Shown piece after piece: positions 20,949 to 33,880 of a stretch of DNA of 64,000 nucleotides (its first letter is position 1; every line of letters starts with the position of its first letter). The position numbers and the translations under genes are program-made. The notes under the pieces are model-generated. The model was not told the origin of the DNA. It searched no databases and saw nothing but the letters and a program-made list of their open reading frames with translations. The DNA is from Arachis hypogaea (Eukaryota; Streptophyta; Magnoliopsida; Fabales; Fabaceae). The stretch covers positions 91,774,693 through 91,838,692 of the forward strand of contig NC_092045.1 in NCBI RefSeq assembly GCF_003086295.3, in the 5' to 3' direction.

Positions 20949-22676
20949 GAGCCATATCCTCAACATAACCCTCAACCATACTCACAAGCCCCTTCTTACC
21001 AACCACCTTCATATGACCCTAATCCATATCCACCATACCAACCACCTTTTGAGCCATGTGAACCACATATTAAGCCACCACCATTCTAACCTCAATACTT
21101 CTAAGAGCCACCTTCTCCATATTATGACCAAGATGAACCACCTCCAATGTGTGAAAACTTTCAGCCACAAGATGAATTCTACCTTCCACCATAACCCTCC
21201 ATGGAAGAATATCCATGTCCATCTTTCAAGGAAGCAATGGATTGACTCCAAGCAACCGTCCATGAAAATTTAGATGCATGGGACTTATACCATATGTCTA
21301 AGGATGATTGTGGAGGAGCAACCGAAGAGGGAAGCATGAAGGGGATTGTAGAATTGCAACTTGAGAACAATAGATTGGAGTGTGTTGAGCAACAAATGGA
21401 ACAAATTGAGTACATAGAACCACCACATCATTACTATGATGAACCACCTTCCTATTATGAACCCTTCTCCCAAAATGAAGAACCCTTCCAACCACCCCAA
21501 TCTCTAATGGATGAAATCCTTAGTGTTCTTGTTCAAGGGCAAGAAGAGATGAAAAAGGATGTGTAAAATTTCATGGCCGCTTTAGATGCGGTAACAATTC
21601 AATTAGCCTCCCAATGCTTGAACACTCAAGGAACTCCCAAGGCTACATGTGGAAAATCGAATGAAGAACATAGCATGAAGGAGAGATTGGAAACTCCGGT
21701 GGGAAATGAGGGAAGTTGCTTTGTGTTGGAACAATTGGAGGAAGCTAGGATTATCGAAGAAAAGGGAGAAATGGTTGAAGACTTAGGAGATGCGAAACCT
21801 CCATGGGAACCTAGAGTTGAAGAAGACCCCTCCAAAAAGATTGAAATTGATGTTGAGGAGAGATGTGCACAACCTCCAAGGCATATTCCATATGAAGACT
21901 TGGATAGGATAGAACAAGAATTGAGTTCCCATGGCAATGAAGAGCAAGCATCAAATTCTAGTGGTGGTAGATCCTTTGAACTTGAAGAACCTTCTCTCGA
22001 TGATATGGAAAGTAATGTGGAGGTAAATTTCTCTCACCCTCCCATTTATGAATTGTGTAAGGGAAAAGAGTTAGATAAAATTGTTGAACAAAGGATTGAG
22101 ATTAAGAGATCTTATGAGGAGGTGGAAGTTCCTAGAAATAGAAGGATGGGAGTGGAATACGCTTTGTCAAGAACCTTGGAATCATCTTTGCCTAGGTTGC
22201 CATATACTTCACTTGAGTGGGTAAAACTCATTTCTATTAGCTTTATTGTCCCACTTGAGTATGGCTTGCTTGAAATGGATGGTCAACTTAGGGAGCTTTG
22301 TGGGATGAAGCATAAAAGAAAAATATTTTGTGGTTGGCGTTGCAAATCAAGGCTCATTATGGTTGATGCTTCAAACATGAGATATAAAGGTTGGAGTAGT
22401 GCTCAACTAGATAGGTCTAGGAGGATTGTTGGCCACTATATAGAGAATTCACCTTACTCACCACCCGGTTGGACTAATAATGATGATCAACTTCAAGACG
22501 GATGTGAAAATTAAGTGTGGGATCCCGGATTAGAAAAAGAGGATCAACTTTGGGAGCCCCAAGCTTGTGAAGAACTCCATCAACACTTGGCTCAATCCAT
22601 GAGAAATCTTGGGGCACAATGGAGAACCAAGCATTGGTGGAAGTTCCAAGATGAATTCAAGCACAAGCCACCTTGA
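20949..22676 (+). pseudogene. TE2: 3' part of a Pro/Tyr-rich retroelement ORF with several nonsense codons
   Basis: One frame runs from the TE3 insertion point to the stop at 22674-22676. It begins EPYPQHNPQPYSQAPSYQPP, is rich in Pro, Tyr and Glu, and continues through SKDDCGGATEEGSMKG, AALDAVTIQLASQCLN and VEYALSRTLESSLPRLPYT to WRTKHWWKFQDEF. In-frame stops lie at 21087, 21102, 21192, 21243, 21564 and 22512; at least the first five fit CAA to TAA or CGA to TGA. I do not recognise a named domain. Acidic Pro/Tyr-rich frames like this are common near the end of legume gypsy ORFs. The upstream part of TE2 should lie left of the window. Confidence 0.6.
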
Positions 22677-25600
22677 GAGGAGCTCCCCATAAGTCCAACT
22701 TAAGGACAATAAATAAAAGTGGTAGGTGGGAGACACCCCCACCATGGTAAATTCTTTTCATTTTTCTCTTTTATAAATATTGGTAGAATTAGTCTAATTT
22801 CATGTTTAGATTAGTTGGTTAAGTTTAATTGGTAGTATAATATGTTAAATAAGGTTTTATGGTGTTTTGGTAGCTGTTTGGAGGTTTGGAATGCTTGGAT
22901 TGGTGCAAAAACATAGAAAATTCTTGAAAAACAGAGCACCATCCACGCATACGTGTACATGGTGCGTACGCGCACTTCCAGCATTCTTGACCATCCACGC
23001 GCACGGGTACATGGCACGGACGCGTGGATGCAGAAGTTCCACCCCCAGCCAATAACCCGAGAGTTATGCGAAAGATGCGCGGGCATTGTGCCTGGGGCAC
23101 AAACGACCTCACGCATCTGCGAACATGGCGCACACGCGTCACTCTTCGAGCCCGAAAGTTGCGCTAACTCTGGGCCAACACTAAGCCACTGGCCTAGCTA
23201 GCCACCCACGCAGACGCGCACCGTACGCGTCTGCACCCCCTCTCTATTCACCCATCCGCGCACGCGCGTTATGCGTGCGTACGCACGGATGCCCTTATTT
23301 GAAACATTTCTTTTCTTTTCTTCCTTCTATTTCCTTCCTTCTCCTTTCTTCTTCCCTCTTTCTACCCTTCATCCAACGCCTCTAAACACCACCTATAACC
23401 ATTTAGTTAGTTAGTTATTTAGTTTAGTTTTCATTTTATTTTTCCCTTTTCATTATAAGTGTTGGATTACTAACTCTGTTTGCCATACATTGTTGCTTAT
23501 CATTAACCACATGCTATTTTAGCATAATTATTTTTAGATAATCTTTGTTGGATTCTATGATTGAGGTTATATTTTGCTACTTGGTTTTGAGTTTTTCATG
23601 CTTACCTTTTGAAAAATACCAAGTGATGAGAATTGCCTTCGAGCTTGTAACTCTTCTTGAATTACATGATTTGGCCACCATGTAATTTGAGTCTTATTCT
23701 GTGACTAGGCAATCTCTTGATGGATGATGTTGTGTATTTACCTTAATGCATTGTGTTATGATCATATGCCTCCATATGTTTTTAGCTTGAATGCTTTCAT
23801 GCTTCTTTAATGCTTGTTTTACCTTACAAGTCCACTTAAAGCATCTCAAGCACACTAGGATAAGTGAAGTGCATGCTTCTTTTGTGACATAGCTTTTATG
23901 CTAATGTGTGTTCTAAAAGGCGCCTAATTTAGAATTCACACACCTATTTGTCATTCATGTCACACTAATTCACTCATTCATTTCTAGTGATTTGCCTCAT
24001 TCCAACAATGTATGCTTCCTTGCTTTTTGTCTTCTCATCTTATGGTGTTATATTTTTATTTTTCATGATAGATGCACTACAAGTAATAACAGAAGCAAGA
24101 CTAAGAACACGCAGTACCGGTTGACCTACCAGCTGAAGGTAGCAACCCGGAGAGTCGCCGTATCCCCTTGCTCATCTTTGAGTGCACCGAGGACAGTGCA
24201 AACTTTTAAGTGTGGGGAGGTCGTCCGACTGGTCGGCGATTTTGGGTGACAAGTTTCTAATTCCAACACTTTTGCATTTCATTTTAGGTTTTTAGGATTT
24301 TTACTTGCACTTTCTTAAATTTTGCATATATACACAATAAGCTTAGTCAAAATAATGAAATTTTTCAAGGATTTCTATCTATAGGGCACCAATTCGGTTT
24401 GATTGAAAAACTTTCATAGAACTTGCTTGAATTATATATATTGTGGATCATGTTTTTGAGCTAAGAACACAAGCAAGTGAGTTTTGAGCCTAATGGTGTG
24501 GTTACATCTTATAACCACTTATTTTCCTTCTTGTGTGCGTTATTCTCTTTCTATGATTGTAATCTTTGATTTGTTTGATTCTTTATGTCCATTATTTTGC
24601 GTATTCATGCATTTATATGATTGAGGCCATCATTTCATTAGCTCACTTACCCAAATGGCCTTACCTTTTATCTTCCTTTGTTAGCCAACTTTGAGCCTAT
24701 AATTAATCCACTTTGTTCTTTAATTTAGCACATTACAAGCCTAAAGTGAAAAACAATAAATGTCCTTATTTGGATCTTTGATTAGCTTAGGCTAGTGTGT
24801 GTGTGTAACATTCAAGTGTGGGAAAACTTGGGATATTGGCTGAATAAAAGGGTAGTTCTGTATTTTTGTTGTAAATATTGGGAATTAAGTGCATGCTCAT
24901 GTGTAATGAATGTATAGACCTTATGCATTGATACCTTTGTATATACTTTATTGCAAAAAAAATGATGAGAAAAACAAAAAGAAAAAAAGAAAAGAAAAGA
25001 AAAATAATATGGAAAAGAAAAGAAAAAAATAGAAAAAGAAAGAAATAAAAAGGGGACAAAATGTACCAAAGTAAAGTCCAATAAAGATCAATGCATAAGT
25101 GTTGTGAAATGAAAAGGGATGCATGAGTATGTGAAAAAGTGAAAAATGGGTAGTTAGGTTAGCTTTGAAATTGTATAGGATGTCATAGGTTAGGTGGGAA
25201 GTTTAAGCTTATCAAAAATTCAAATTTCAAACTCACTTGACCAAATATCCATCCTACCTTGACCCTAGCCCCATTACAACCAATGAAAAGACCTCATGAT
25301 ATGTGTATGCATGCATGAAATATATGTTGATTGATAGAAGAAAAATAAACCTTGGAAAGCATGATTAGAGAAGAATTGAGAGAATTAACCCTAAACACTT
25401 GAGCAAATAGAGCGCAAATACATCCGGTGAGGGTTTGATGCCCAATTACATGTTTCCATCTATAAGTATCACTTTTCATGCAAGTTTGCAAAAATATTTA
25501 ATAACTCAATTCAATTGTGGATTAGACTTGCTAGTCCTTAGCCCTTGTGCATATATGCTTCTTGGGAATTGATTTATTTTGACCAAGCAATTGCATTCAT

Positions 25601-25702
25601 TTAGATAATTGCATTTAGTTAGTTTCCATTGAATAAATGCCATGCCCTTACTTCATTCTTGGTTTAAGCATGAGGACATGCTTGATTTAAGTGTGGGGAA
25701 GT
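22677..25702 (+). other. TE2 3' non-coding region with polypurine-type end
   Basis: About 3 kb without a supported gene. It includes CG-rich palindromic repeats (22941-23290), a C/T tract near 23310-23370, a block at 24080-24245 whose text TTTTAAGTGTGGGGAGG resembles a purine tract, and an A/G low-complexity tract at 24950-25062. It ends AAGTGTGGGGAAGT (25689-25702), a polypurine-type sequence touching the LTR. Confidence 0.65.
22941..23290 (+). repeat. CG-rich palindromic repeats of TE2
   Basis: Imperfect palindromes built from words such as CCACGCGCACG, GTACGCGC and ACGCGTGGATG occur near 22941, 22991, 23110, 23205 and 23252. Two related units are in the TE2 LTR at about 26003-26092. They form frames on both strands that are not genes. 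Confidence 0.7.
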
Positions 25703-27174
25703 TGATAAACCCTATTTGTAGGGTTTATCTTGTATTGATTTTAGGAGATTTTAATACCTTTTACCCACATTTATTCAATGAATTAGCATGATTTTGTGAT
25801 TGTCTCCTTATTTGTGCTTAGATGTGAAAACATGCTTTTTGGCCTTTAACTTGATGATTTTAATCTCTCTTTGATTCCACTAGATGCCTTGATGGGTTTG
25901 TTAGTGATTTCAGATTGAAAGGTTAGGAATGGATCAGAGGAGTGAAGAGGAAAGCATGCAAAGTGGAGAAATAATGGAAAAAGCCAAAGATTTGGACTCG
26001 CCCATGGACGCACGCGCGCACCAGGCGCTTACGCGCACCTTGCGAATTACCCCATGGACGCGTACACATGCTGTGTGCGTATGCGTCGATGCTGATACTT
26101 GATTTTTAAGTGAATTTGCACCCAACGAATTTTCAAGGGTTGTGGGGCCCAATCCTAACCAACTTTGGCACCTAAACTGCTATTTAAAGCCAAGGATTGA
26201 AGAGCAAAGGGGGATTCACTCACTTTTGATCATTCACACTCATTAGGATTAATTTAGAGTTATTTTTAAAGAGAGAAGTGAGGCTTAGGATTAGGATTAG
26301 GTTTATTTCTTAGATCTAGATTTAGATTCATGCTTTCTTCTACTTCTACCTTTCAATTCTTTGTTGTTACATTCATCATTCTTTTATTCTTTTGTTGTAA
26401 TTTTCTTTATGTTATTTCTATGCTTTGTTGTAGATCTACTCTTGTTCCTTCTCTTTTCTTTCAATTCAATTTGAGGTAATTCATAATAATTGTGTTTCTT
26501 TTGATTGTTGTTGTTAATTCCTTGCAATAAGTGTTGTTAGATTCTATTCTTGTTGTTAATTTGCTTTGCTTTTCTTTTGTACCTTCCAAGTATTTGATGA
26601 AATGTTTGGTTGTATTTTAGTAGAGATTTTGTTCCTCTTGGCTTTGGTTGAGTAATTAGTGACTCTTGAGTTATCTAATTCCTTTGTTGATTGATAATTA
26701 GAAGTTGCTAATTGATTTGAATACCTCTAAAGCTAGTCTTTCCTTTAGGAGTTGATTAGGACTTGAGAAATCAAATTGATTCATCCACTTGACTTTCCTC
26801 CATGGTTAGAGGTTAACTAAGTGGGAGCAATGAATAATTTGTGGTCACAATTGAGGAGGATAACTAGGATAGGACTTCTAGTTCTCATATCTTGCCAAGA
26901 ACTTTGTTAGTTGTTAGTTTATTTTCTTTGCCATTTATATTTCTTGTCTAAAATCTTAAAAACCCTAAGTATAACTCACAACCAATAACAAGACACTTCA
27001 TTACAATTCCTAGGGAGAATGACCCGAGGTTTGAATACTTCGGTTTATAGATTTTAGGGGTTTGTACTTGTGACAAAAATATTTTTGTATGAAAGGATTA
27101 TTGCTTGGTTTAGGAACTATACTTCGACGAGATTTCATTTGTGAAATTCTAAACCATCAAAAATCAAATCATCA
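25703..27174 (+). repeat. TE2 3' LTR (about 1472 bp)
   Basis: Starts TGATAAACCCTATTTGTAGG just after the purine tract and ends near AATCAAATCATCA. The right edge is set where TE1 sequence resumes (ACGAGCAAAT...). ACGAG at 27175-27179 would be the target duplication. It is a different family from the TGATGAGCGG LTRs. The right edge could be off by a few bases. Confidence 0.75.
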
Positions 27175-27237
27175 ACGAGCAAATCTTTTAAGTTTGGTGT
27201 GGAAAAAGCATTGCTTTTTGTGTTTCCATAACCATTT

Positions 27238-28395
27238 ATGGCACCTAAGGCCGGAGAAACCTCTTGAAAGAGGAAAGGGATGGCAAAAGCTTCTACCTTC
27301 GAGTCATGGGAGATGGAGAGATTCATCTCAAAGGTCCATCAAGACCACTTCTATGAAGTTGTGGCCAAGAATAAGGTGATCCCTGAGGTCCCTTTCATGC
27401 TCAAAAGGAATGAGTATCCGGAGATCCGACATGAGATTCGAAAAAAAGGTTGGGAAGTTCTCACCAACCCCATTCAACAAGTCAGAATCTTAATGGTTCA
27501 AGAGTTCTATGCTAATGCATGGATCAGCAAAAACCATGATCAAAGTGTGAACCCAAACCCAAAGAATTGGCTTACAATGGCTCGGGGGAAATACTTAGAT
27601 TTTAGTACGAAAAATGTAAGATTGGCATTCAACTTGCTAATGATGCAAGGAGATGCACGCCCCTACATTAGAAGGGTCAACTTTGATCAAAGGTTGGACC
27701 AAGTCCTCATGGACATATGTGTGGAAGGAGCTCAGTGGAAAAGAGACTCCAAAGGCAAGTCGGTTCAATTGAGAAGGCATGACCTTAAACCCGTGGCTAG
27801 AGGATGGTTAGAATTCATCCAATGCTCCATCATTCCTACTAGCAACCGATCCGAAGTGACTGTAGATCGGGCTATCATGATCCATAGCATCATGATTTGA
27901 GAGGAAGTAGAAGTTCACGAGGTCATATCTCTAAAACTCTACAAAGTGGCTGACAAAACCTCCACCTTGGCAAGGTTAGCCTTTCCTTATTTCATCTGTC
28001 ACATATGCAATTTAGCTGGAGTTGTCATAGAAGAAGACATCCTCATTGAAGAGGACAAGCCCATCACTAAAAAGAGGATGGAGCAAATAAAAGAGCCCAC
28101 TCATGGACCTCAACAAGAGCATGAGGAAGTTCCTCATCAAGAAATCCCTGAGATGCCTCAAGGGATGCATTTTCCTCCACACAACTATTGGGAGCAACTC
28201 AACACCTCTTTAGAAGATTTGAGTTCCAATATGGAGCAACTAAGGATGGAGCACCAAGAGCACTCTATTATTCTCCATGAAATTAGAGAGGATCAAATAG
28301 CAATGAGGGAAGAGCAACAAAGGCAAGGAAGAGACATAGAGGAGCTCAAGCGTTCCATTGGATCTTCAAGAGGAAGAACTAGCCGCCATCACTAA
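27238..28395 (+). pseudogene. TE1 second ORF with two nonsense codons
   Basis: One frame of about 385 codons beginning MAPKAGETS, where TE5 has the same start. In-frame stops are TGA at 27265-27267 and TGA at 27898-27900; compared with TE5 these fit AGA to TGA and GGA to TGA, both transversions. The body carries VIPEVPF, MVQEFYANAW, LKPVARGWLEFIQ, TSNRSEVTVDRAIMIH and EVEVHEV, and a Glu/Gln/Arg-rich coiled-coil-like tail ending GRTSRHH. Very close to the TE5 and TE4 copies. Function unknown. Confidence 0.83.
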
Positions 28396-29455
28396 GGTGG
28401 ACCCGTTCTTTGATTTTCTTGTTCTTATCTTTCTGTTTTTCGATTTTTATACTTTATGTGTTATCTATGTTTGTATCTTCATTACATGATCATTAGTGTC
28501 TAGTATCTATGTCTTAAAGCTATGAATGTCCTATGAACCCTTCACCTTTCATAAATGAAAAATGTGCCTAATTACAAAAGAACAAGAAGTACTTGAATTT
28601 CGAAATTTATCTTGAAATTGGTTTAATTATGTTGATGTGGTGGCAATACTTTTTGTTTTCTGAATGAATGCTTGAACAGTGCATATTTTTTATAGTGAAG
28701 TTATGAATGTTAAAATTGTTGGTTCTTGAAAGAATGATGAAAAAGGAGAAATGTTATTGATAATCTGAAAAAATTATGAAATTGATTCTTAAAGCAAGAA
28801 AAAGCAGTGAAAAATAAAGCTTGCGAAAAAAAGGGGGCGAAAAAAATAAAATAAAAGCAAGAAGAAAAAGTCAATAGCCCTTTAAACCAAAAGGCAAGGG
28901 TAAAAAGGGATCCAAGGTTTTGAGCATTAATGGATAGGAGGGCCCAAAGGAATAAAATCCTGGCCTAAGCAGCTAAATCAAGCTGTCCCTAACCATGTGC
29001 TTGTGTCATGAAGGTCCAAGTGAAAAGCTTGAGACTGAGTGGTTAAAGTCGTGATCCAAAGCAGAAAGAGTGTGCTTAAGAACTCTGGACACCTCTAACT
29101 GGGGACTTTAGCAAAGCTGAGTCACAATCTGAAAAAGGTCCACCCAGTTATGTGTCTGTGGCATTTATGTATCCGGTGGTAATACTGGAAAACAAAGTGC
29201 TTAGGGTCACGGCCAAGACTCATAAAGTAGCTGTGTTCAAGAATCAACATACTGAACTAGGAGAATCAATAACACTATCTTAATTTTGAATTCCTAGAGA
29301 TACCAATCATTCTGAACTTCAAAGAATAAAGTGAGATGCCAAAACTGTTCAGAAGCAAAAGGCTACTAGTCCCGCTCATCCAATTGGAGCTAAGCTTCAT
29401 TGATATTTTGGAATTCATTGTATATTCTCTTCTTTTTATTCTATTTTTTTTTCAA
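28396..29455 (+). other. TE1 3' untranslated region
   Basis: No gene. It aligns with the 3' regions of TE4 (reverse) and TE5, including the conserved block near 28910-29060. Confidence 0.7.
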
Positions 29456-29492
29456 TTGCTTGGGGACAAGCAACAATTTAAGTTTGGTGTTG
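29456..29492 (+). promoter_or_regulatory. Stem-loop plus TTTAAGTTTGGTGT module abutting the TE1 3' LTR
   Basis: Stem TTGCTTG/CAAGCAA (7 bp, 29456-29462 with 29467-29473), loop GGGA, then CAATTTAAGTTTGGTGTTG directly before TGATGAGCGG. Same as in TE4 except for the outermost pair. Confidence 0.72.
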
Positions 29493-31177
29493 TGATGAGC
29501 GGATAATTTATACGCTTTTTGGCATTGTTTTTAGGTAGTTTTTAGTATGATTTAGTTAGTTTTTAGTATATAATTATTAGTTTTTATGCAAAAATCACAT
29601 TTTTGGACTTTACTATGAGTTTGTGTGATTTTTTGTGATTTCAGGTATTTTCTGGCTGAAATTGAGATACCTGAGAAAAAATCTGATTCAGAGGTTGAAA
29701 AAGGACTACATATGATGTTGGATTTTGATCTCCCTGCACTCGAAATGGATTTTCTGGAGCTACAGAAGCCCAATTGGTGCGCTCTTAATCAAGTTGGAAA
29801 TTAGACATCTTGGGCTTTCTAGCAATATATAATAGTCCATACTTTGCTCGAGTTTTGATAACGCAAACTGGCATTTTAACGCCAACTTTCTACCCTTTTC
29901 TGGCGTTAAACGCCAGAACTGGCATAAAAGCTGGAGTTAAACACCCAAACTGGCACCAGAGCTGGCGTTTAACTCCAAGAAAAGCCTATGCACGTGAAAG
30001 ATTCAATGCTCAGCCCAAGCACACACCAAGTGGGCCCCAAAAGTGGATTTCTGCATCATTTACTTATCTCTATAAACCCTAGGTTACTAGTCATTATAAA
30101 TAGGACCTTTTACTATTGTATTTTTATCGGGAGATCTTTATATCATTTTTGAGACTATCTTTGTATCACTGTTGATCTCTTGATCACGTTTAGGGGGCTG
30201 GCCATTCGGCCATGCCTGGACTTTCATCACTTATGTATTTTTCAACGGTGGAGTTTCTACACCTCATAGATTAAGGTTTGGAGCTCTACTGTTCCTCATG
30301 AATTAATGCAATTACTAATGTTTTCTATTCAATTCAAGCTTATTCTTATTCTAAGATATTCATTCGCACTTCAACATGATGAATGTGATGATCAAGTGAC
30401 ACTCATCACCATTCTCACTTATGAACGCGTGCCTGACAACCACTTCTGTTCTACCTGAAAACAAGCTTGAATGTATATCTCTTGGCCTCCTGGTCCACGA
30501 CGCATGGTTGCCTCTCTTGACAATAGGGCCTTCCATTCCATGAGATCGGAGTTTTTGTGGTATAAGCTAGAATCAATTGGCAGCATTCTTGAGATCTGAA
30601 AAATCTAAACCTTGTATGTGGTATTCCGAGTACGATCTGGGATGGGATGACTGTGACGAGCTTCAAACTTATGACTGTTGGGCGCAGTGACAGTATGCAA
30701 AAAGATCATTGGATCTTATTCCAACACAAGTGAGAACCGACAGATGATTAGCTCTACGTAACCCGTAGCCAGACCATTTTCACTGAGAAGACGGACGGTA
30801 GCCATTGACAACGGTGATTCCCCAACATACAGCTTGCCATGGAAAGGAGTACGCATGACTGGATGAAAGTAGCAGGAAAGCAGGGATTCAAAAGGAACAA
30901 AGCATCTCCATATGCTTATCTGAAATTCCTACTAATGAATTATATAAGTATCTCTATCTTATTTTATGTTTTATTTATCTTTTAATTATCAAAATCCTAT
31001 AACCATTTGAATCTGCCTTACAGAGATTTACAAGATGACTATAGCTTGCTTTAAGCCGACAATATTCGGGGGATCGACCCTTACTCAAGTAAGGTATTAC
31101 TTGGACGACCCAGTGCACTTGCTGGTCAGCTGTGCGGAGTTGTGAAGAAAGTGTGTGAATCACGATTTCGCATACCA
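29493..31177 (+). repeat. TE1 3' LTR (1685 bp)
   Basis: TGATGAGCGGATAATTTATA start and ...CGCATACCA end. It contains a TATAAATAG box at 30095-30103 and ggcgtt palindromes around 29860-29970. It is followed directly by AT-rich non-element DNA (CTCTCCCTCC). Confidence 0.9.
30095..30103 (+). promoter_or_regulatory. Candidate TATA box in the TE1 LTR (TATAAATAG)
   Basis: Conserved at the same place in the TE5 (54771-54779) and TE6 (58159-58167) LTRs. Confidence 0.6.
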
Positions 31178-33757
31178 CTCTCCCTCCATTTTTCCCTTTC
31201 CGTTCATGTGTGTGTGTGACGAGGAGTGAGTGTGAGGTGAGTTAGGGTGTGTGCGGTCGAGAGTGAGAGGTGAATGAGTGAGTGTATGGTTAGAAATTAG
31301 GGTTAGGGTTTTGGGTAAAAGTATATATATAAGGGCAATTTGATAATTTTAATAAATTAGGGGTAATTGAGTAACTGAAAGCCAATTTTTAATCCAACAA
31401 TAATTATATAACAAAATACTATTTGTTTATCAATTTACAAATTATTTTTAAATAAATACTCTAATCCAAGAATTATAGATAATATAATTAATTTTCTTTA
31501 TTTATGAAAATTAGAGTATTAAATTCAAAAATCTCAATTATTTAAATCAAATCATATAAAATTCTTATTATTTTACAACTACTAAACTTTATAATTTAAA
31601 TATAAAATATTATTCAATAATTGTAAAATTAAATCAAAATTCTAATTTAATCATCAAAACTTGATTTAATTAGCTTTATAAAATAATTTCTGAAATTAGA
31701 GTCTTTAATAAATAAATAAATTAAAATTGACTCATAATAAGATTTTCTAAAAATTCTGGATCATACAATTCTCACCTCTAAGGGCTGCCTTCTCCTCATG
31801 CACTCATGCCTTCTCTCATGCACTTCACGCATGGTTATGTGCGCCTTACACATGGTCCCATGTGCTTTACGTAGCAACTAAATAGAGGCCTCCAACTCCA
31901 TCAACTTGGGCCGTGCTTCATGTGTGAATTCATGTGCTTCACACACCATCACATGCCACTTTCAGCGCCTGTGATTCCTTTCTTAATCTCTCACTAATAT
32001 CCAATCCTTTGAAGCACTTTAATTGATGATTGAAGCAAGAGCACAAGGTCCACAATTTGAAGTATTGATTGGCAATTATGAAGGATCATCTATAGCTTGA
32101 CTTAGGATGGAAAACTATAGATTTGATTTTATTTTAATTTGGTTTAGTTTGAATTCAAAACTAATTAGGTTTAAAATTAGGGTTACTATTTAAAGAAGGA
32201 AACACTCACGTGGCTCTCTTTTTCTCCCTTCTTTAACTTCCTCTTTTTCTCTCCTCATCCAGCTGTTTTCAATTCAAAGTTTTTGTTTTTGCATCATGAG
32301 TAACTAATTTCTTTTGTTAAAGTTAGGAATTCTATTTTTATCTTTTTATGGATTATTAATATAAGTGTTTTACTTTATTTGAGGTTTATGCTTTGATCTA
32401 TTTTATGATTGAGTTTTCATTCTTCATCCCTAAAGATTTAGAATTTTGGAAAACATTCTAACATCGTTTTGAATTCTAAATATTGTTTTACAAAAAGTAA
32501 TATTGGAATTAGCTTGAAAACTCTTTCTCACTACTTTTTTATTTAATTAGGAATAGTGTTTCAAAGAGTGTGCGACGCTTGGTGATTTTCAATTGATCTA
32601 GTTTGAATAAGTAACAAAAAATTTGGATTAGAAAACTTTTGAAAATCATTCTTTCTTGTAAGTTTCAATTGTTTAGGACTAGCTTGGATAAGTGACATAT
32701 AATTCAACCTAAGGACTATTATATCAATCACTAAATCACAATTCACATTCAATTAACATATACATTCAATTCAATCCTATCTTAAGGTCAACTAGCCTAA
32801 GTGTCCAGAAACATTACATATTACATAAAGGAAACCGAAACCATACCTTGACCGATTTCAAATATGCTCAAACACCAAACTTGATTCCAACAAGCTTCCA
32901 CCAAGATCCAAACCATCAAAGCCAAACCAAAAGCCACCACCAACTCCAAAAACAAGTTTCATTCATACAACATAACCATGCATTATCTACTAAAGCTCAT
33001 ACTACATCAAACTACAAGGATATAGAGGTTCTTTACCTTATCCAATGGTGATTGGAACAAGGCCCGACAATTACCCGCTACTAGAGATTACCTAAACAAG
33101 TAAAATCACAAAATCTATTAAAAAACTATAACCCAAAAATGCAGAAATTTAGGGCTGAAAAATGGAGCAAGAGTTGAGAGTTCTTACCAACAATGCCTAG
33201 CTAGAATCGAAAAGCTCGACAAGAGCTTCGCGTGGCCGTAAATGGCTCGTGAATCGGAGCTCCGTTGCTCAAGATATTGCTCCGAAAAGATGGTGATGAA
33301 TAGTACCACCACCTCCTCTCTCAATCTGCATTTCTCTCTTTGTGGATGGTGAAAATGAGTTGAGTTGCTTATATATGTTGAACCTTGAGCCCAACATGGA
33401 CCTAGTCCAACCCGTTAGCGTTTTAGGTCCGTTTGGCCCACTTTGGACCAAAGCCTTTAAGATTAATACACAGTTTTCAATTCTAGATTATTTTTGTCCT
33501 TTCAAAATAATAAATCAATTTTCAAATTCTTATTTTCCGAAATATGCGGTACTGGACAGACTAGAGCCGGTACTGCCGGCTTAAGCACCAGTACGCATTT
33601 TTACAAAAAATTTTCGAAAAAGATACATTTTCCAACTTAGAAAAAGTCATTAAAATCAAATTTCACCTTTAAATTTTCAAATTAAAACTTCTAAATTTTG
33701 AATCTACTCTGGACACTTAAAAATTATTATTTTATTAAAACGGTTATGCCGGTTCTT
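31178..33757. other. AT-rich intergenic DNA
   Basis: No gene is seen. A G/T-rich stretch at 31208-31290, a block of repeated CATGC/CACTTCACGCATG-like words at 31790-31970 and low-complexity tracts are present. Small frames at 32561-33584 have no recognisable content. Confidence 0.6.
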
Positions 33758-33880
33758 ATAATATGCATGATGTAATTGAAAATTCTACTTTCTCTCTTTG
33801 GTCCTAATTCTAGGGATTTCTCTTCTACTCTCTCTTATTATCTCTAATTCTCTCTATTCTTGATATAAATTCGTATCAAA
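33758..33880 (+). repeat. Direct repeat, left copy (probable 3' end of a 5' LTR)
   Basis: ATAATATGCATGATGTAATT... to ...TTCGTATCAAA matches 35764-35889 over about 120 bp. It is followed by TGGTGCTTTCATT, which resembles a plant gypsy primer-binding site. The second copy has many G-to-A and C-to-T changes. Confidence 0.6.

Larger units (their letters stand above)
27175..31177 (+). mobile_element. TE1: 3' part of an Athila-like element, split by TE2
   Basis: Contains the right half of the pre-ORF stem-loop, the second ORF, the 3' region, the stem-loop module and the 3' LTR, in the same order as TE4 and TE5. The upstream part would be left of the window, beyond TE2. Confidence 0.88.

Noticed and set aside
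22811..23201. Several overlapping ORFs on both strands
   Set aside because: They come from the CG-rich palindromic repeats of TE2, which lack stops in many frames.
24787..25081. Membrane-like Phe/Ser-rich ORFs on the minus strand
   Set aside because: Translation of an A/G low-complexity tract; no conserved content.
31295..31320. Telomere-like repeat (TTAGGGTTAGGGTTTTGGG)
   Set aside because: Only about two units, in intergenic DNA; too short to be meaningful.
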